A DNA stretch of 49,034 bases from Fredinandcohnia onubensis (GCF_002734285.1 NZ_NSEA01000032.1:1-49034), one strand, 5' to 3'; positions 8,269 to 17,983 are shown, counted from the stretch's first letter. Notes: generated by a model not told the origin, from the sequence alone. Numbers and translations are program-made.

Positions 8269-8383
8269 ATTTTTCTCTCCTTAAACCATTTAAAAAGGTT
8301 TCTAATATTATCCATTTAATCTTATAATAGAAGGAAGTGAGTATCTACAATTTAATATTTCAACCTGATAAGGCAGGGATAAG

Positions 8384-8986
8384 ATGGATATAAATGAAAT
8401 CGTGTCAATTATTCAAGAGCACGGATATATAGGACTTTATTTATGGTTGTGGGTGGGGGCATTTATCATTCCAATCCCTAATGAGGTCATTGTTTCAACA
8501 ATTGGATTTTTTACTTCAGAGGATGTTTTCGTACCTTGGAGAATTTTTTTAGTTACATATGCAGGCATTCTAACAGCCGTCACTACCAGTTATATCTTTG
8601 GACGCTTTGCAGGACATGCGATGGTTGTTCTCCTAAATAAACAAAACAAAATGAGAAAAAAGATTGATCGTGGATTATCTCTTATTGAAAAATACAATAC
8701 ATTTGCGTTGGCTTTTTGTTATTTCGTACCAGGTTTTCGTATTCTCTTTCCGTTCTTATTCGGTTTTAGTAAATTATCCTTTGTTAAATTTGCAACTACG
8801 CTGTACACAGCTATATTTGTATGGGTTTCCATCATTTTTTCAGTTGGCTATTTTGCAGGGGAAGAGTTCATAGAGGGTTTTATTAAATATTACGATATTG
8901 TTATTGGTATAGCTGTTGCAGCATTGGTAGTATTTGTATTGGTTAAGATAAAAAAGACGCGAAAACTCCGTAAGCTTTCACATTGA
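8384..8986 (+). CDS. DedA/VTT-domain membrane protein
   Basis: 200 aa DedA family protein. Typical features are the N-terminal re-entrant region GLYLWLWVGAFIIPIPNEV and, near residue 110-125, FCYFVPGFRILFPFLFG, matching the conserved F-x-R-x-x-P-x-x-G-type DedA motif. Several DedA proteins act as undecaprenyl-phosphate or phospholipid transporters, so that role is possible here. Its ribosome site is weak (GGGAT). The next gene follows after 15 bases, suggesting one operon with the sugar dehydrogenase and yuxO. Confidence 0.9.
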   Translation: MDINEIVSIIQEHGYIGLYLWLWVGAFIIPIPNEVIVSTIGFFTSEDVFVPWRIFLVTYAGILTAVTTSYIFGRFAGHAMVVLLNKQNKMRKKIDRGLSLIEKYNTFALAFCYFVPGFRILFPFLFGFSKLSFVKFATTLYTAIFVWVSIIFSVGYFAGEEFIEGFIKYYDIVIGIAVAALVVFVLVKIKKTRKLRKLSH

Positions 8987-9001
8987 GAGGATGTCCTAAA
9001 A

Positions 9002-10063
9002 ATGAAAAAGCTATCTTTATTTCTAGTATTATTTATAATAGCTGGTTGTTCTGAGAAACAGCCACTTGATGAACCTGTAAAGGAAACTGTTTCAAACCCG
9101 ACTATTATTGCGACTAACCTTACCATTCCATGGATGATAACCAAAACAGACGGAACCTTCCTTATCCCAGAACGTGTTGGGAGGTTGTCAGAAATTGAAG
9201 AAGCTACGGGGAAAGTAACGCAACAGCAGCTAAACCTTCAAAAAGAAATTGTACACGAAGGGGAAGGCGGCTTCCTGGGATTTACGCTTACACCTGATTA
9301 TGAGAACACAAATCAGGCAATTCTGTATCATACATATATGGAAGACGGAGAAATTTTAAATCGCGTGATCCTTGTCGAAAGAAACGATTCAACCTGGAAA
9401 GAAGAGTCAGTATTACTTGAGGGAATCCCTGGTGGAAGAATTCATAATGGGGGTCGAATAAAAATTGGCCCAGATCAAAAACTTTATGTTACAGCAGGTG
9501 ACGCAGGATTTCCGGAAAATTCCCAAAACAAAACAAGTCTAGCCGGCAAAATCCTCCGAATGAACCTAGATGGCTCTATCCCGAATGACAATCCTTTTCC
9601 TAACTCCTATGTCTATTCATATGGACATCGGAACCCTCAAGGGCTTGCATGGGATGAAAAAGGAAAATTATACAGCACAGAACATGGACAAAGTGCACAT
9701 GATGAGATTAATTTGATAGAGCCGGGTAAGAACTACGGATGGCCTGTTATTGAGGGGGATGAGACGGAGACTGGAATGATAACACCGATTTATCACACTG
9801 GCGAGGATACATGGGCACCTTCTGGAATCGATTATGCAAATGGCAAGCTTTATATCGCCACGTTACGGGGATCGAAAGTGAGAAGTTATGATGTAGAGTC
9901 AGGTAGAATTGACACGATCCTTGATATCAATAGCCGAATGAGGGATGTGTACATAGAAGATAGTATCCTTTATACCATCACAAATAACACAGACGGACGC
10001 GGGAATCCAAAAGAAGATGATGACAAACTTCTTTCAATCCCATTATCAGGAATTCGGAAATAA
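9002..10063 (+). CDS. Lipoprotein PQQ-type glucose/sorbosone dehydrogenase
   Basis: 353 aa. Signal peptide with lipobox ending IIAGC (Cys16), so a membrane-anchored lipoprotein facing the outside. The rest is a six-bladed beta-propeller of the glucose/sorbosone dehydrogenase family (like E. coli YliI): HNGGRIKIGP with H148, LYVTAGDAG, GKILRMNLDGSIPNDNPF, YGHRNPQGLAWD, EHGQSAHDEINLI and NYGWP are all present. Predicted to oxidise aldose sugars with bound PQQ; no PQQ synthesis genes are in the window. GAGAGGATG lies before the ATG. Placed between dedA and yuxO with short gaps. Confidence 0.9.
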   Translation: MKKLSLFLVLFIIAGCSEKQPLDEPVKETVSNPTIIATNLTIPWMITKTDGTFLIPERVGRLSEIEEATGKVTQQQLNLQKEIVHEGEGGFLGFTLTPDYENTNQAILYHTYMEDGEILNRVILVERNDSTWKEESVLLEGIPGGRIHNGGRIKIGPDQKLYVTAGDAGFPENSQNKTSLAGKILRMNLDGSIPNDNPFPNSYVYSYGHRNPQGLAWDEKGKLYSTEHGQSAHDEINLIEPGKNYGWPVIEGDETETGMITPIYHTGEDTWAPSGIDYANGKLYIATLRGSKVRSYDVESGRIDTILDINSRMRDVYIEDSILYTITNNTDGRGNPKEDDDKLLSIPLSGIRK

Positions 10064-10084
10064 ACGAGAAAGAGGAGAAGAAGA

Positions 10085-10468
10085 ATGGTAGAAAATTCGT
10101 TAATCAAGGTTTTGGGGATTACAATTGAAGAGGTGACACCTGAGCGAGTGACAGCGACTATGCCAGTTGATGAACGAACACGCCAGCCTTTTGGTGTTTT
10201 GCATGGTGGGGCATCTGTTGCGTTAGCGGAAACTGTTGCAAGTATAGGTACATACAATTTAGTAGATCGTGATACACAAGGTTGTGCAGGACTAGAAATT
10301 AATGCAAACCATATTCGTGCAAAAAGGGATGGTATCGTAAAAGCAATCGGCACTCCCCTCCATAAAGGAAAAACAACAATGGTTTGGGATGTGAAAATTG
10401 TGGATGAAGAAGATAACCTAATCTGCGTATCACGCTGCACCACAGCAATTATCAACATGAAAAAATGA
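10085..10468 (+). CDS. yuxO: YuxO-like hotdog-fold thioesterase
   Basis: 127 aa, single hotdog domain of the PaaI type. The conserved FGVLHGGASVALAET (residues ~37-51) contains the HGG-x-x-x-x-L-A-E catalytic region, and KGKTTMVWDVKI forms the last strand. B. subtilis YuxO has been assigned as a 1,4-dihydroxy-2-naphthoyl-CoA hydrolase in menaquinone synthesis; the same role is likely. AGAGGAG precedes the ATG. In B. subtilis yuxO lies between comA and the mrp operon. Here the mrp side is kept, but comA is absent and DedA/sugar dehydrogenase genes take its place. Confidence 0.9.
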   Translation: MVENSLIKVLGITIEEVTPERVTATMPVDERTRQPFGVLHGGASVALAETVASIGTYNLVDRDTQGCAGLEINANHIRAKRDGIVKAIGTPLHKGKTTMVWDVKIVDEEDNLICVSRCTTAIINMKK

Positions 10469-10476
10469 AGCCAAAA

Positions 10477-10510
10477 AAAGCGAGGACCTCAAGTGTCCTC
10501 GCTTTCCTTT
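10477..10510. terminator. Bidirectional terminator between yuxO and mrpG
   Basis: AAAGCGAGGAC and GTCCTCGCTTT form an 11-bp stem with a seven-base loop; T-rich on the plus side and TTTTTTTGG on the minus side. Confidence 0.88.
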
Positions 10511-10880
10511 ATTGACTCACTTTTTCTTTTTCCTTTGAATGATGCACCTTGTCTTTTAGGTCATCTTGGGAGCTTTTTTCCCAAAGTGGAACCTTTGTAT
10601 TATAGGCAGCGCGGCTAATCAAATGTCCGGCAACTGGTGATGTCATAAAGAGAAAGACGAATCCCAGAATCAACCTCGCATTCATATAGCCTTCAATGAG
10701 CCAGAAATATAGAAACGTTCCAAGTAATATCGAAAGAACCCCTAATGTCCCACTTTTAGATACCGCATGGTTTCTTGTGTACACATCTGGTAAACGGAGA
10801 ATTCCAATCGCACTTAATATGCTTAAAAGTGCTCCGAACAAAATAATGACTGCAAATAAAATCTTAAGCGTCTCGGTCAT
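10509..10880 (-). CDS. mrpG: Mrp Na+/H+ antiporter subunit G
   Basis: 123 aa from the ATG at 10880, which matches the MTE start I recall for MrpG. A TTG at 10886 is better spaced from AAGGAG and would add two residues. Three membrane helices. The conserved IGILRLPDVYTRNHAVSKSGTLGV segment (about residues 24-47) is typical of MrpG/MnhG. Last gene of the seven-gene operon; its start overlaps the end of mrpF. Small subunit needed for assembly or activity of the hetero-oligomeric antiporter. Confidence 0.93.
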   Translation of the reverse strand: MTETLKILFAVIILFGALLSILSAIGILRLPDVYTRNHAVSKSGTLGVLSILLGTFLYFWLIEGYMNARLILGFVFLFMTSPVAGHLISRAAYNTKVPLWEKSSQDDLKDKVHHSKEKEKVSQ

Positions 10881-11148
10881 GTTCAATTACGACTCCTTTC
10901 TCAAGGAACTTCGAAAAGGCTACTGTTCCAACAAAGGCTACAATCGCAATCAAAAGAATAACCTCAAGGAATGAATTTGAGCGCAGAATGACTGAAATAA
11001 TCGCGGTAATTCCAACTAAATTGACTCCTATTGCATCGAGTGCAATGACTTTGTCAGAAATCGAAGGACCCTTAATCACACGGTATAAATAAGCAATCGT
11101 TGAAACCGATAAGCAGACAAGTGAAATATTAAGTATAATCTCAAACAT
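10864..11148 (-). CDS. mrpF: Mrp Na+/H+ antiporter subunit F
   Basis: 94 aa, three membrane helices, typical MrpF length. Conserved segments YRVIKGPSISDKVIALDAIGVNLVG and the acidic C-terminus are recognisable. Its ATG shares a base with the mrpE stop codon (TAATG), indicating translational coupling. MrpF has been linked with bile acid and Na+ efflux in B. subtilis, as part of the complex. Confidence 0.94.
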   Translation of the reverse strand: MFEIILNISLVCLSVSTIAYLYRVIKGPSISDKVIALDAIGVNLVGITAIISVILRSNSFLEVILLIAIVAFVGTVAFSKFLEKGVVIEHDRDA

Positions 11149-11624
11149 TATCGGCTCACCTCCATAATTGCTTTTTCAAATGTACTTTTAATAGAATCTA
11201 TTGCCTCGTCCGCATCTTGTAAATCCATTGCGTGAACATAGATTATTTTTTTATCATCTGAAATATCCATTACTAATGTACCGGGTGTCAGCGTAATTAA
11301 ATTTGAAAGCACCATGATTTCCCAGTCTTTTTCCACTTGAATCGGCAATGCGAAAATTCCAGGTTTGATATCAAGCTTTGGCTTTACTACTACCTTCATA
11401 ATGGCATAATTTGATAGAACTAACTCTCTAAAGAAAATTATGATAAGTTTAATCACTGCCCACACATTATGGAGATAAAACCGGTGTGAGAACGAACGAC
11501 GTAAAATAAAGATTAGAAAAAGACCAATCAAATATCCGCCAAAAAAGGCTCCAAAGTCATAAGAATTCGAGATAAACATCCACGAAACGGCAATGAAAAT
11601 ATTTAAAACCAATTGCAACAACAT
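11148..11624 (-). CDS. mrpE: Mrp Na+/H+ antiporter subunit E
   Basis: 158 aa from the ATG at 11624, exactly the length I recall for MrpE. The open frame runs on to 11711, but the extra 29 residues overlap mrpD out of frame and lack the family start; AAAGGAG sits eight bases before 11624. Two or three N-terminal helices are followed by a cytoplasmic part (PIQVEKDWEIMVLSNLITLTPGTLVMDI), the MrpE/MnhE signature. The start lies five bases after the mrpD stop. Confidence 0.93.
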   Translation of the reverse strand: MLLQLVLNIFIAVSWMFISNSYDFGAFFGGYLIGLFLIFILRRSFSHRFYLHNVWAVIKLIIIFFRELVLSNYAIMKVVVKPKLDIKPGIFALPIQVEKDWEIMVLSNLITLTPGTLVMDISDDKKIIYVHAMDLQDADEAIDSIKSTFEKAIMEVSR

Positions 11625-11629
11625 AACAT

Positions 11630-13111
11630 CTACTCCTTTAAGACAGCTTGGACATAGATGGATGGGTCCGTTAAATCTTGAGCTGCTTGCGAGATATACG
11701 GATAGAACCATTCAGCACCAAATCCAAGTGCAATTGAGAGTGAAAGTAGAAGAGTGATTGGAAAAAGTAGTCCTTTTGTTGTTCCTTTTTCTTCTTCTTT
11801 CCTAAGCTTTGCTTCACCCCAGAAACCGTTAATGAAGATTTTCATTACCGAATAGAGGACTAGAAGACTTGAAATTAAAATTGCCGCAACCAGTGCATAA
11901 TGTTCAGCTGCAAGGCTTCCTTTAACAATTAGAAGTTTGCCGATGAAACCACTAAATGGAGGAATACCTGCAAGTGAAATGGTTGCAATGAAGAACATCC
12001 AGCCTAAATATGGATGATGGTTGATTAAACCTCCCATTTTCTTCAAATTGCTTGTTCCAGTTATGACAATCATCGCCCCTGCTAATAGGAAGAGGGCAGC
12101 TTTGATAATCATGTCATGAATTAAATAGTAAATCGACCCAGTTAGTGATGTCGGTGTTAAGGTTGCAACACCTACTAAAATAACACCTACTGCAGTTAAA
12201 ATATTGTAAATAATAATCTGCTTAACATCCCAGTAAGCAACAGCCCCAATAACACCTACTAGAATTGTAAATCCTGCAAGGATTCCGATTAAGGTATGAG
12301 TAAAACCTGTATCGTGATAGAAAATAATCGTAAATGTACGGATGATTGAATATACCCCAACCTTTGTTAATAAAGCCCCAAATAGAGCTGTAATCGGTGT
12401 AGGTGGAGCATTATAAGAACCAGGCAACCAGAAAAATAGCGGGAAGATTGCACCTTTTAACCCGAAAACGACTAAAAATAGGATTGAGATAACAGTCACA
12501 ATACCTGGTTGTCCAAGTTCACTAATTTTTGCTGATAAATCTGCCATATTAACTGTTCCTGTTACTGCGTATAAATAGGCAACGGCAATAACAAAAAGGG
12601 CAGATGAAATCACATTTACCAAAATGTATTTAATTGATTCACGTAATTGTGGCTTTGTCCCACCATGAACAATTAGGACATAAGAAGCCATTAGCATGAC
12701 CTCGAAAAATACGAATAGGTTGAAAAGATCTCCTGTTAAAAATGCACCTAGTACCCCAACCATTAGGAATTGTACCGCTGCATAGTAGAAGAAAGCTTCT
12801 CTTTCTTTCCCGATATTCTTGAATGAATAGATCGTACACGCTAAGACTACAATACTGCCTGTTGTAACGAGTAATGAAGCAAGCATATCGGCTACTAGTA
12901 CAATTCCAAAAGGAGCGTCCCAGTTACCGAGGTTAAGTGTTTGAATCCCATTATGATAGACCTGATTGACAAGGCTCAAGGACACAATGACAGTTAGAAT
13001 TGTTGAGAGTAAGCTGATAATTCTTGATGCTTTCGTATATTTATTTACAAAAATAAGTATGATTCCCGTCATGAGAGGAATCAATATTGGAAGGATTACA
13101 AAATTATTCAT
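11630..13111 (-). CDS. mrpD: Mrp Na+/H+ antiporter subunit D (NuoN/proton-pump-like)
   Basis: 493 aa from ATG 13111 ([13 protein letters not shown]), matching B. subtilis MrpD in start and length; an ATG three codons earlier is too close to AAGGGG. About fourteen helices. Homologous to the antiporter-like subunits of respiratory complex I: the broken-helix lysine region [29 protein letters not shown] and [11 protein letters not shown]-type acidic helix (here [14 protein letters not shown]) are visible. Carries one of the two proton paths proposed in Mrp. Overlaps the end of mrpC by eight bases. Confidence 0.95.
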   Translation of the reverse strand: MNNFVILPILIPLMTGIILIFVNKYTKASRIISLLSTILTVIVSLSLVNQVYHNGIQTLNLGNWDAPFGIVLVADMLASLLVTTGSIVVLACTIYSFKNIGKEREAFFYYAAVQFLMVGVLGAFLTGDLFNLFVFFEVMLMASYVLIVHGGTKPQLRESIKYILVNVISSALFVIAVAYLYAVTGTVNMADLSAKISELGQPGIVTVISILFLVVFGLKGAIFPLFFWLPGSYNAPPTPITALFGALLTKVGVYSIIRTFTIIFYHDTGFTHTLIGILAGFTILVGVIGAVAYWDVKQIIIYNILTAVGVILVGVATLTPTSLTGSIYYLIHDMIIKAALFLLAGAMIVITGTSNLKKMGGLINHHPYLGWMFFIATISLAGIPPFSGFIGKLLIVKGSLAAEHYALVAAILISSLLVLYSVMKIFINGFWGEAKLRKEEEKGTTKGLLFPITLLLSLSIALGFGAEWFYPYISQAAQDLTDPSIYVQAVLKE

Positions 13112-13445
13112 CGTTATCATTTCCCCTTAATTTATCCATGTTATCCGTTCCAAGCTCTTGATAGGAGCGATACGCAAGCACTAGGATAAACGATGTTACC
13201 CCAAAGCTAATTACGATCGCTGTTAAAATAAGGGCTTGTGGAAGTGGATCAACATAAGCCTTCGTACCTTCTACTAAAATAGGAGCAGCCCCCTGCTTTA
13301 ACCCACCCATCGTTAAAATCAATAAATGGGCTCCATGACTTAGCAAACCTGTCCCAATAATGACACGAATAAGACTTTTTGAAAGCATTAAATATGTCGC
13401 TGCCGTAAACAAAATACCGATAACAATAGCCATTAAAATCTCCAT
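13104..13445 (-). CDS. mrpC: Mrp Na+/H+ antiporter subunit C (NuoK-like)
   Basis: 113 aa, the same length as B. subtilis MrpC. Three helices homologous to Nuo[21 protein letters not shown] and [17 protein letters not shown] are the conserved family segments. Starts three bases after the mrpB stop and overlaps mrpD by eight bases. Confidence 0.95.
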   Translation of the reverse strand: MEILMAIVIGILFTAATYLMLSKSLIRVIIGTGLLSHGAHLLILTMGGLKQGAAPILVEGTKAYVDPLPQALILTAIVISFGVTSFILVLAYRSYQELGTDNMDKLRGNDNDE

Positions 13446-13448
13446 TAA

Positions 13449-13871
13449 TCATTCATCCTCCCCGATTGTTTGGATAATGGTCATGGTTACTCCTACAACA
13501 ACTAAATAAACACCGGTATCAAATAATACAGCAGTGGCAAGTTCTGTTTTCCCGAAAATTGGTAAATCAAAGTAACCAAAAGTATGGGATAAGAAGGGTA
13601 CATCGAATAAGAATGAACCCATTGCAGTTAAAGTTGCAATTAATAACCCAAGAGCCGCTACCTTTTTAAAGTCAAAAGGCAAGGCTTTTTTTACTGTTTT
13701 CATATCAAATGCTAAAAGGAGAAGGACGATTGCTGCAGCAGAAATCAGTCCACCGATAAATCCTCCTCCTGGAGTATTATGACCTGCAAAAAAGAGATTC
13801 AAGGAATAGGCAAGAATAATGAAAACAGTTATCTTTGTTGCTGTTTGTAGGATTAAATCATTTGTTTTCAT
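13449..13871 (-). CDS. mrpB: Mrp Na+/H+ antiporter subunit B
   Basis: 140 aa, four helices, MnhB domain. The glycine-rich FFAGHNTPGGGFIGGLI (about residues 27-43) is the family hallmark. Its ATG overlaps the mrpA stop in an ATGA arrangement, so the two are translationally coupled. Confidence 0.95.
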   Translation of the reverse strand: MKTNDLILQTATKITVFIILAYSLNLFFAGHNTPGGGFIGGLISAAAIVLLLLAFDMKTVKKALPFDFKKVAALGLLIATLTAMGSFLFDVPFLSHTFGYFDLPIFGKTELATAVLFDTGVYLVVVGVTMTIIQTIGEDE

Positions 13872-16273
13872 CCTTCTTTCCTCCTTGTTAAACGTAATTT
13901 GATCATTGTAAATATACCGAGTGCTGCAATACCAAGCACGGTGATTTCAAACAATGTATCAAAGCCACGGAAGTCTACTAATATGACGTTAACTATATTT
14001 GTACCTCCGCCTTTTTTATAACTATTTTCTACAAAATAACTTGAGATAGAATCAATCAATCTTGTGCTATTTGCGGAAATCGCAAGCAAAGTAACGATTG
14101 TTCCAACCCCTAATGAAATAAGTAGGTTTGTAAGACGAAAACGCATTGGTTTTTCTTTTTTGTGTAGCTTTGGTAAGTGATAGAAACACAAAAGGAATAA
14201 GGAAACGGATACCGTTTCAATTACGAGCTGAGTCAACGCTAAATCAGGTGCGCGGAATAGCACAAAGAATAACGAAACTGAATATCCAACTGCACCCAAT
14301 GCGATAATTGCCGTAAGTCTTGATTTGGCGAAAACAGTCGTCGCAACTCCACCTACAAGAACAAATGCAAGCACAGCTTCAAAAAGTCGAACTGGCGCAA
14401 CATGTGTTAAATCAAAAGCAAATGCATTTTTGATTATAAGCGCACTTCCAATTGCTAAGATAAAGAACGCAAACATAATAACTAAATAGTCACGAATAAC
14501 TCCAGTCATATAGAAGCGATTTATCTTTGATGCTGACCTCTCCATTCCAATAATTCCATTGTCGTAAAGATTGTTTAAAGTTAAACGCTTGGAAAAGACA
14601 TTGTAAATGCCTGTCCATTTTGCAAGCGAAAGAAACATAATGGTTCCTAACACAATAACTCCAATTGACATATAGAGCGGTGCATTCCATCCGTGGAAAT
14701 ATTCAAAATGAACATGATAGTTTGAATCGCCATCGAGTAAGCTTGGAACGATGGATGCCACAGCTGGTTCAATTAAACTTGGAGCCAGAATGTTTGAAAA
14801 TAAGCCAAAAATGATAACAAGTGAAGCTAAGATAATTGGCGAGATTAACATCCCAATTGGTGCTTCATGTGGTTTTTTATCCAGCTTTTCAAACTGAGCT
14901 TTTCCAGTAAAGGTTTTAAAGACTAGAATCATACTGTAAATGAACGTGAAGACACTAGCGACCCAACCGATGATAGGGAAAAGAATACCTAGTGTTTCCA
15001 TATTGAAAATATCAAGTGTCGTTGCATTTACAATTGCTGTAAAGAACGCTTCTTTACTTAAGAAACCATTAAATGGTGGTAGACCTGCCATTGAAAAGGC
15101 GCCAATAACAGCCAATGTGAAGGTGATTGGCATCACGGTCATTAATCCACCAAGCTTGCGAATATCACGGGTACCTGTTTCATGGTCGACAATACCTACA
15201 ACCATGAACAAACTTCCTTTAAATGTCGCGTGGTTAATTAAGTGGAAAATAGCTGCGACTATTGCAGCCAAATAAATATTGGTATCAAGATGATCATAAT
15301 GAAGAGCTGCTGAACCAATTCCTAATAGGGACATAATCATCCCAAGTTGACTGACTGTTGAAAATGCAAGGATTCCTTTTAAATCTGTTTGTTTAACGGC
15401 ACTAAATGAGCCCCAGAACAAGGTAATGATTCCAAAGGTTGAGATAATCCAAAACCATTCACTTGATCCAGCAAAAATAGGACTTAAGCGTGCAACTAAA
15501 TAAATCCCTGCTTTTACCATTGTCGCTGAGTGAAGATACGCACTAACAGGTGTTGGTGCTTCCATTGCATCCGGTAACCAAATATGGAACGGAAATTGAG
15601 CTGATTTTGTAAAAGCACCTAATAAAATTAATAGCATTGCCGGAATGAATAGTGGATTTGATGGTAATCTATCCACTTGAGCAATCATCTCACGAATACT
15701 GAATGTATTCGTCATGAGTGATAGTAGAACGAATCCAGCTAACATGGATAAACCACCGAACACGGTGATTAACATTGATTTTAGTGCACCATACCTAGAT
15801 TTTTCACGATTATGCCAGTATCCAATTAGTAGAAAAGAAGATAGACTAGTTAACTCCCAAAACGTATAAAGCATAATCACATTATCGGAGAGGACAACTC
15901 CAAGCATAGCTCCCATAAAACAGAGTAGGTACACATAAAAGTTATGTAGGGATTCCTTTTCTTTCGATAAGTAGTAGATAGAGTAGAGAACAACCAATGC
16001 TCCAATACCTGTAATCAGTAAGGCAAACAAGAGTCCTAATCCATCAATGTACGCAGTGAAATTTACACCAATGGAAGGTATCCATTCTGCGGTACGAATT
16101 ATCGGATTTCCATTCATCGTGTCCTTCATAAATGGAAAGAAATAAGAAAATAGTAGTACAGGCAGAATTAGTACAAACCAACCTGTATGAATCCCGCGCA
16201 AATATTTGCGTAAAAAAGGAATAAAGATAGCCAATATAAATGGAGATAATATGGCCCAATGTACAAGTGACAA
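13868..16273 (-). CDS. mrpA: Mrp Na+/H+ antiporter subunit A (NuoL-like)
   Basis: 801 aa, the length of B. subtilis MrpA, and first gene of the operon. TTG start behind GAGGGGG; the first residues (MSLVHWAILSPF) align with the known MrpA start. About twenty helices. The NuoL-like core contains LYTFWELTSLSSFLLIGYW and FPFHIWLPDAMEAPTPVSAYLHSATMVKAG (given in part: the conserved lysine/histidine proton path). The C-terminal ~250 residues are the MrpA-specific MrpA_C/MrpB-like part (FRAPDLALTQLVIETVS, VDFRGFDTLFEI). With B-G it forms the Na+/H+ antiporter used in alkali and sodium tolerance. A clear promoter could not be chosen in the AT-rich 200 bases upstream. Confidence 0.96.
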   Translation of the reverse strand: MSLVHWAILSPFILAIFIPFLRKYLRGIHTGWFVLILPVLLFSYFFPFMKDTMNGNPIIRTAEWIPSIGVNFTAYIDGLGLLFALLITGIGALVVLYSIYYLSKEKESLHNFYVYLLCFMGAMLGVVLSDNVIMLYTFWELTSLSSFLLIGYWHNREKSRYGALKSMLITVFGGLSMLAGFVLLSLMTNTFSIREMIAQVDRLPSNPLFIPAMLLILLGAFTKSAQFPFHIWLPDAMEAPTPVSAYLHSATMVKAGIYLVARLSPIFAGSSEWFWIISTFGIITLFWGSFSAVKQTDLKGILAFSTVSQLGMIMSLLGIGSAALHYDHLDTNIYLAAIVAAIFHLINHATFKGSLFMVVGIVDHETGTRDIRKLGGLMTVMPITFTLAVIGAFSMAGLPPFNGFLSKEAFFTAIVNATTLDIFNMETLGILFPIIGWVASVFTFIYSMILVFKTFTGKAQFEKLDKKPHEAPIGMLISPIILASLVIIFGLFSNILAPSLIEPAVASIVPSLLDGDSNYHVHFEYFHGWNAPLYMSIGVIVLGTIMFLSLAKWTGIYNVFSKRLTLNNLYDNGIIGMERSASKINRFYMTGVIRDYLVIMFAFFILAIGSALIIKNAFAFDLTHVAPVRLFEAVLAFVLVGGVATTVFAKSRLTAIIALGAVGYSVSLFFVLFRAPDLALTQLVIETVSVSLFLLCFYHLPKLHKKEKPMRFRLTNLLISLGVGTIVTLLAISANSTRLIDSISSYFVENSYKKGGGTNIVNVILVDFRGFDTLFEITVLGIAALGIFTMIKLRLTRRKEG

Positions 16274-16481
16274 AACAGTACCCCCTCAAACATTTTTATT
16301 TCTCTTAAAAGTATATAACAATTATTACGAACTTGCATGCCTTGCAACTTCTAGTGTTACCTAGATTTTTAGTTGTTATTAAATATGAAGAGATGTGTTC
16401 TTATGAACAAAAAAATTTTTTGAAAATAGATTGTATAAAAATGCTTTTTGAAATGAATGCTAGTAGCAAGAGGTGAGTTTT

Positions 16482-16706
16482 GTGAATGTAAAAAAAGGAA
16501 TTGTGGCAATTGCGATTTTTGCCTTCTTGTTTACAATAGCGTGGGTGATTCATGACCAAACGAAGAGAGAATATATCGTAGAAGAACAAGTCGATAACCA
16601 ACAACAATTTCAAATACAAACAATTGATTCTACCCAAACAGAGGAAACAACGGTCTACCCAAAATTTAAACCACGTGAATATATTCGGATCGAACATCGA
16701 AAATAA
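16482..16706 (+). CDS. Small single-span membrane protein, hypothetical
   Basis: 74 aa from the GTG at 16482, which has AGAGGTGAG five to six bases upstream; an earlier in-frame GTG (16473) is inside that ribosome site. Residues ~5-24 (GIVAIAIFAFLFTIAWVIH) form one membrane helix, followed by a polar, glutamine- and acid-rich tail that would lie outside if the basic VNVKK end stays inside. Divergent from mrpA and convergent with the next minus-strand gene. Family not recognised. Confidence 0.7.
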   Translation: MNVKKGIVAIAIFAFLFTIAWVIHDQTKREYIVEEQVDNQQQFQIQTIDSTQTEETTVYPKFKPREYIRIEHRK

Positions 16707-16710
16707 AAAA

Positions 16711-16737
16711 AGGATGAGACAAAAAGTATCTCATCCT
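16711..16737. terminator. Bidirectional terminator
   Basis: AGGATGAGA and TCTCATCCT make a 9-bp stem with a nine-base loop; TTTTTTTATT follows on the minus strand. It overlaps the stop codon of the minus-strand gene. Confidence 0.85.
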
Positions 16738-17305
16738 AAATCACACTATTATTTCTTACCATTGGAACCGGAATAGCTTTATTATGGAACATCATAATTA
16801 GAATGGGACATCCAAGAAGAGCCATGAGAATAAATAAACTAAATAATAAATTAGACGTTAATGTAATACCAGCTTTATAATCAGCCTCCATATAATTATC
16901 GTATAGGGCAGCAATTTCATGATCATCTGGGAAATTTGAGAGCATTAGAAATTCTTTATTATCTACATCGTAATAAAGGAATTCATGTTTTTGAATATAA
17001 AAAATGCTATCGCGTTTTAATTTATATTCTACGTGTCCGACAACTACATTTGCTGTATACGTGTCAATTTCTTCTTCATTTTTCTCTGTACTTGGATCAT
17101 CCGCCGTGATAACTTTTGTAATTTCTGCTTCTTTTGTAATGGTATTAACCACTTCAGCAGAACCTTCCGCATAATAATTAACTTCCTTCAATTTCTCATT
17201 AACCGCTTTTGTGAAATCGGATTCCCCAGATGCACCTGACGTACTCAAGAAGGTGAAAAAAGCAAAACAGCAGACAAGCATCAAAAATAATAACCCTTTT
17301 TTCAT
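16736..17305 (-). CDS. Secreted/membrane-anchored hypothetical protein
   Basis: 189 aa. N-terminal signal peptide (KKGLLFLMLVCCFAFFTFLS then a small-residue cleavage region TSGASGES). The middle 110 residues are polar, with an acidic stretch (STEKNEEEIDTY) and beta-like segments (ANVVVGHVEYKLKRDSIFYI). A second helix near residues 150-172 (TLTSNLLFSLFILMALLGCP) anchors it. No known domain seen. It lies between mrp and yufK and is convergent with the small gene at 16482. Function unknown. Confidence 0.75.
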   Translation of the reverse strand: MKKGLLFLMLVCCFAFFTFLSTSGASGESDFTKAVNEKLKEVNYYAEGSAEVVNTITKEAEITKVITADDPSTEKNEEEIDTYTANVVVGHVEYKLKRDSIFYIQKHEFLYYDVDNKEFLMLSNFPDDHEIAALYDNYMEADYKAGITLTSNLLFSLFILMALLGCPILIMMFHNKAIPVPMVRNNSVI

Positions 17306-17421
17306 CTAACCCCTCTTTTCCCATAATAGTAGTCCTTACTCTATATGTATTTACAAAAAAGAGATTTACCACTAAAATCGAAAAGAACAACACAGTGAAG
17401 TATTAATATGAGGAATTGAAA

Positions 17422-17979
17422 ATGAAGAATACATATTTTACAAGTTACTTTCCGCTTATTTCTATTATCCTTTTTAGTGTCTCGTTTGCGATTTTGACTG
17501 AATTGAAAACATTAGAGCTACTTAAACAAATTGGTATTTATCGTGGAATGCAGGAGTTTTTCTCACCAACGTGGATTAATTTTGCCATCTTTTTTGTGTT
17601 TTTCTTGATTTATTTCATGGTATTTGCAGCATTAAAATTAATCTCTAACACGTTACTTGAACTTTCCCTTTTGTTTTTCACAAGGGACAGTAATGGAGAA
17701 AGCTTGCCGAAAATACGAGTCGGTTCCATCTTCTATCTTGTTGGAGGGACGGTTTCACTTGCTTTTGTCCAGTCCTTTTATGGCATCGTCATTGTCCTGT
17801 TACTCGCAACTCTTGGATATTTTATTTTTTTCGTTTATAAGATTCAAGACACATTAACCTTCGGTGGATTAATAGGATTAGTCTTTTTTCATACACTAAG
17901 TTGGTTCACGTTTTTTATGACCGTAACCTATGTATGTATTCGGTTATACAACAGTATTATCGCTAGCTTACCAATCTAA
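17422..17979 (+). CDS. yufK: YufK family membrane protein
   Basis: 185 aa from ATG 17422, the length I recall for B. subtilis YufK (DUF5366). A TTG two codons earlier is also in frame, but GAGGA is best spaced to the ATG. About five hydrophobic helices (for example INFAIFFVFFLIYFMVFAAL, IVIVLLLATLGYFIFFVYKI). In B. subtilis yufK lies near pbpD and mrp as here. No biochemical role is known. Convergent with pbpD. Confidence 0.85.
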   Translation: MKNTYFTSYFPLISIILFSVSFAILTELKTLELLKQIGIYRGMQEFFSPTWINFAIFFVFFLIYFMVFAALKLISNTLLELSLLFFTRDSNGESLPKIRVGSIFYLVGGTVSLAFVQSFYGIVIVLLLATLGYFIFFVYKIQDTLTFGGLIGLVFFHTLSWFTFFMTVTYVCIRLYNSIIASLPI

Positions 17980-17983
17980 AAAA

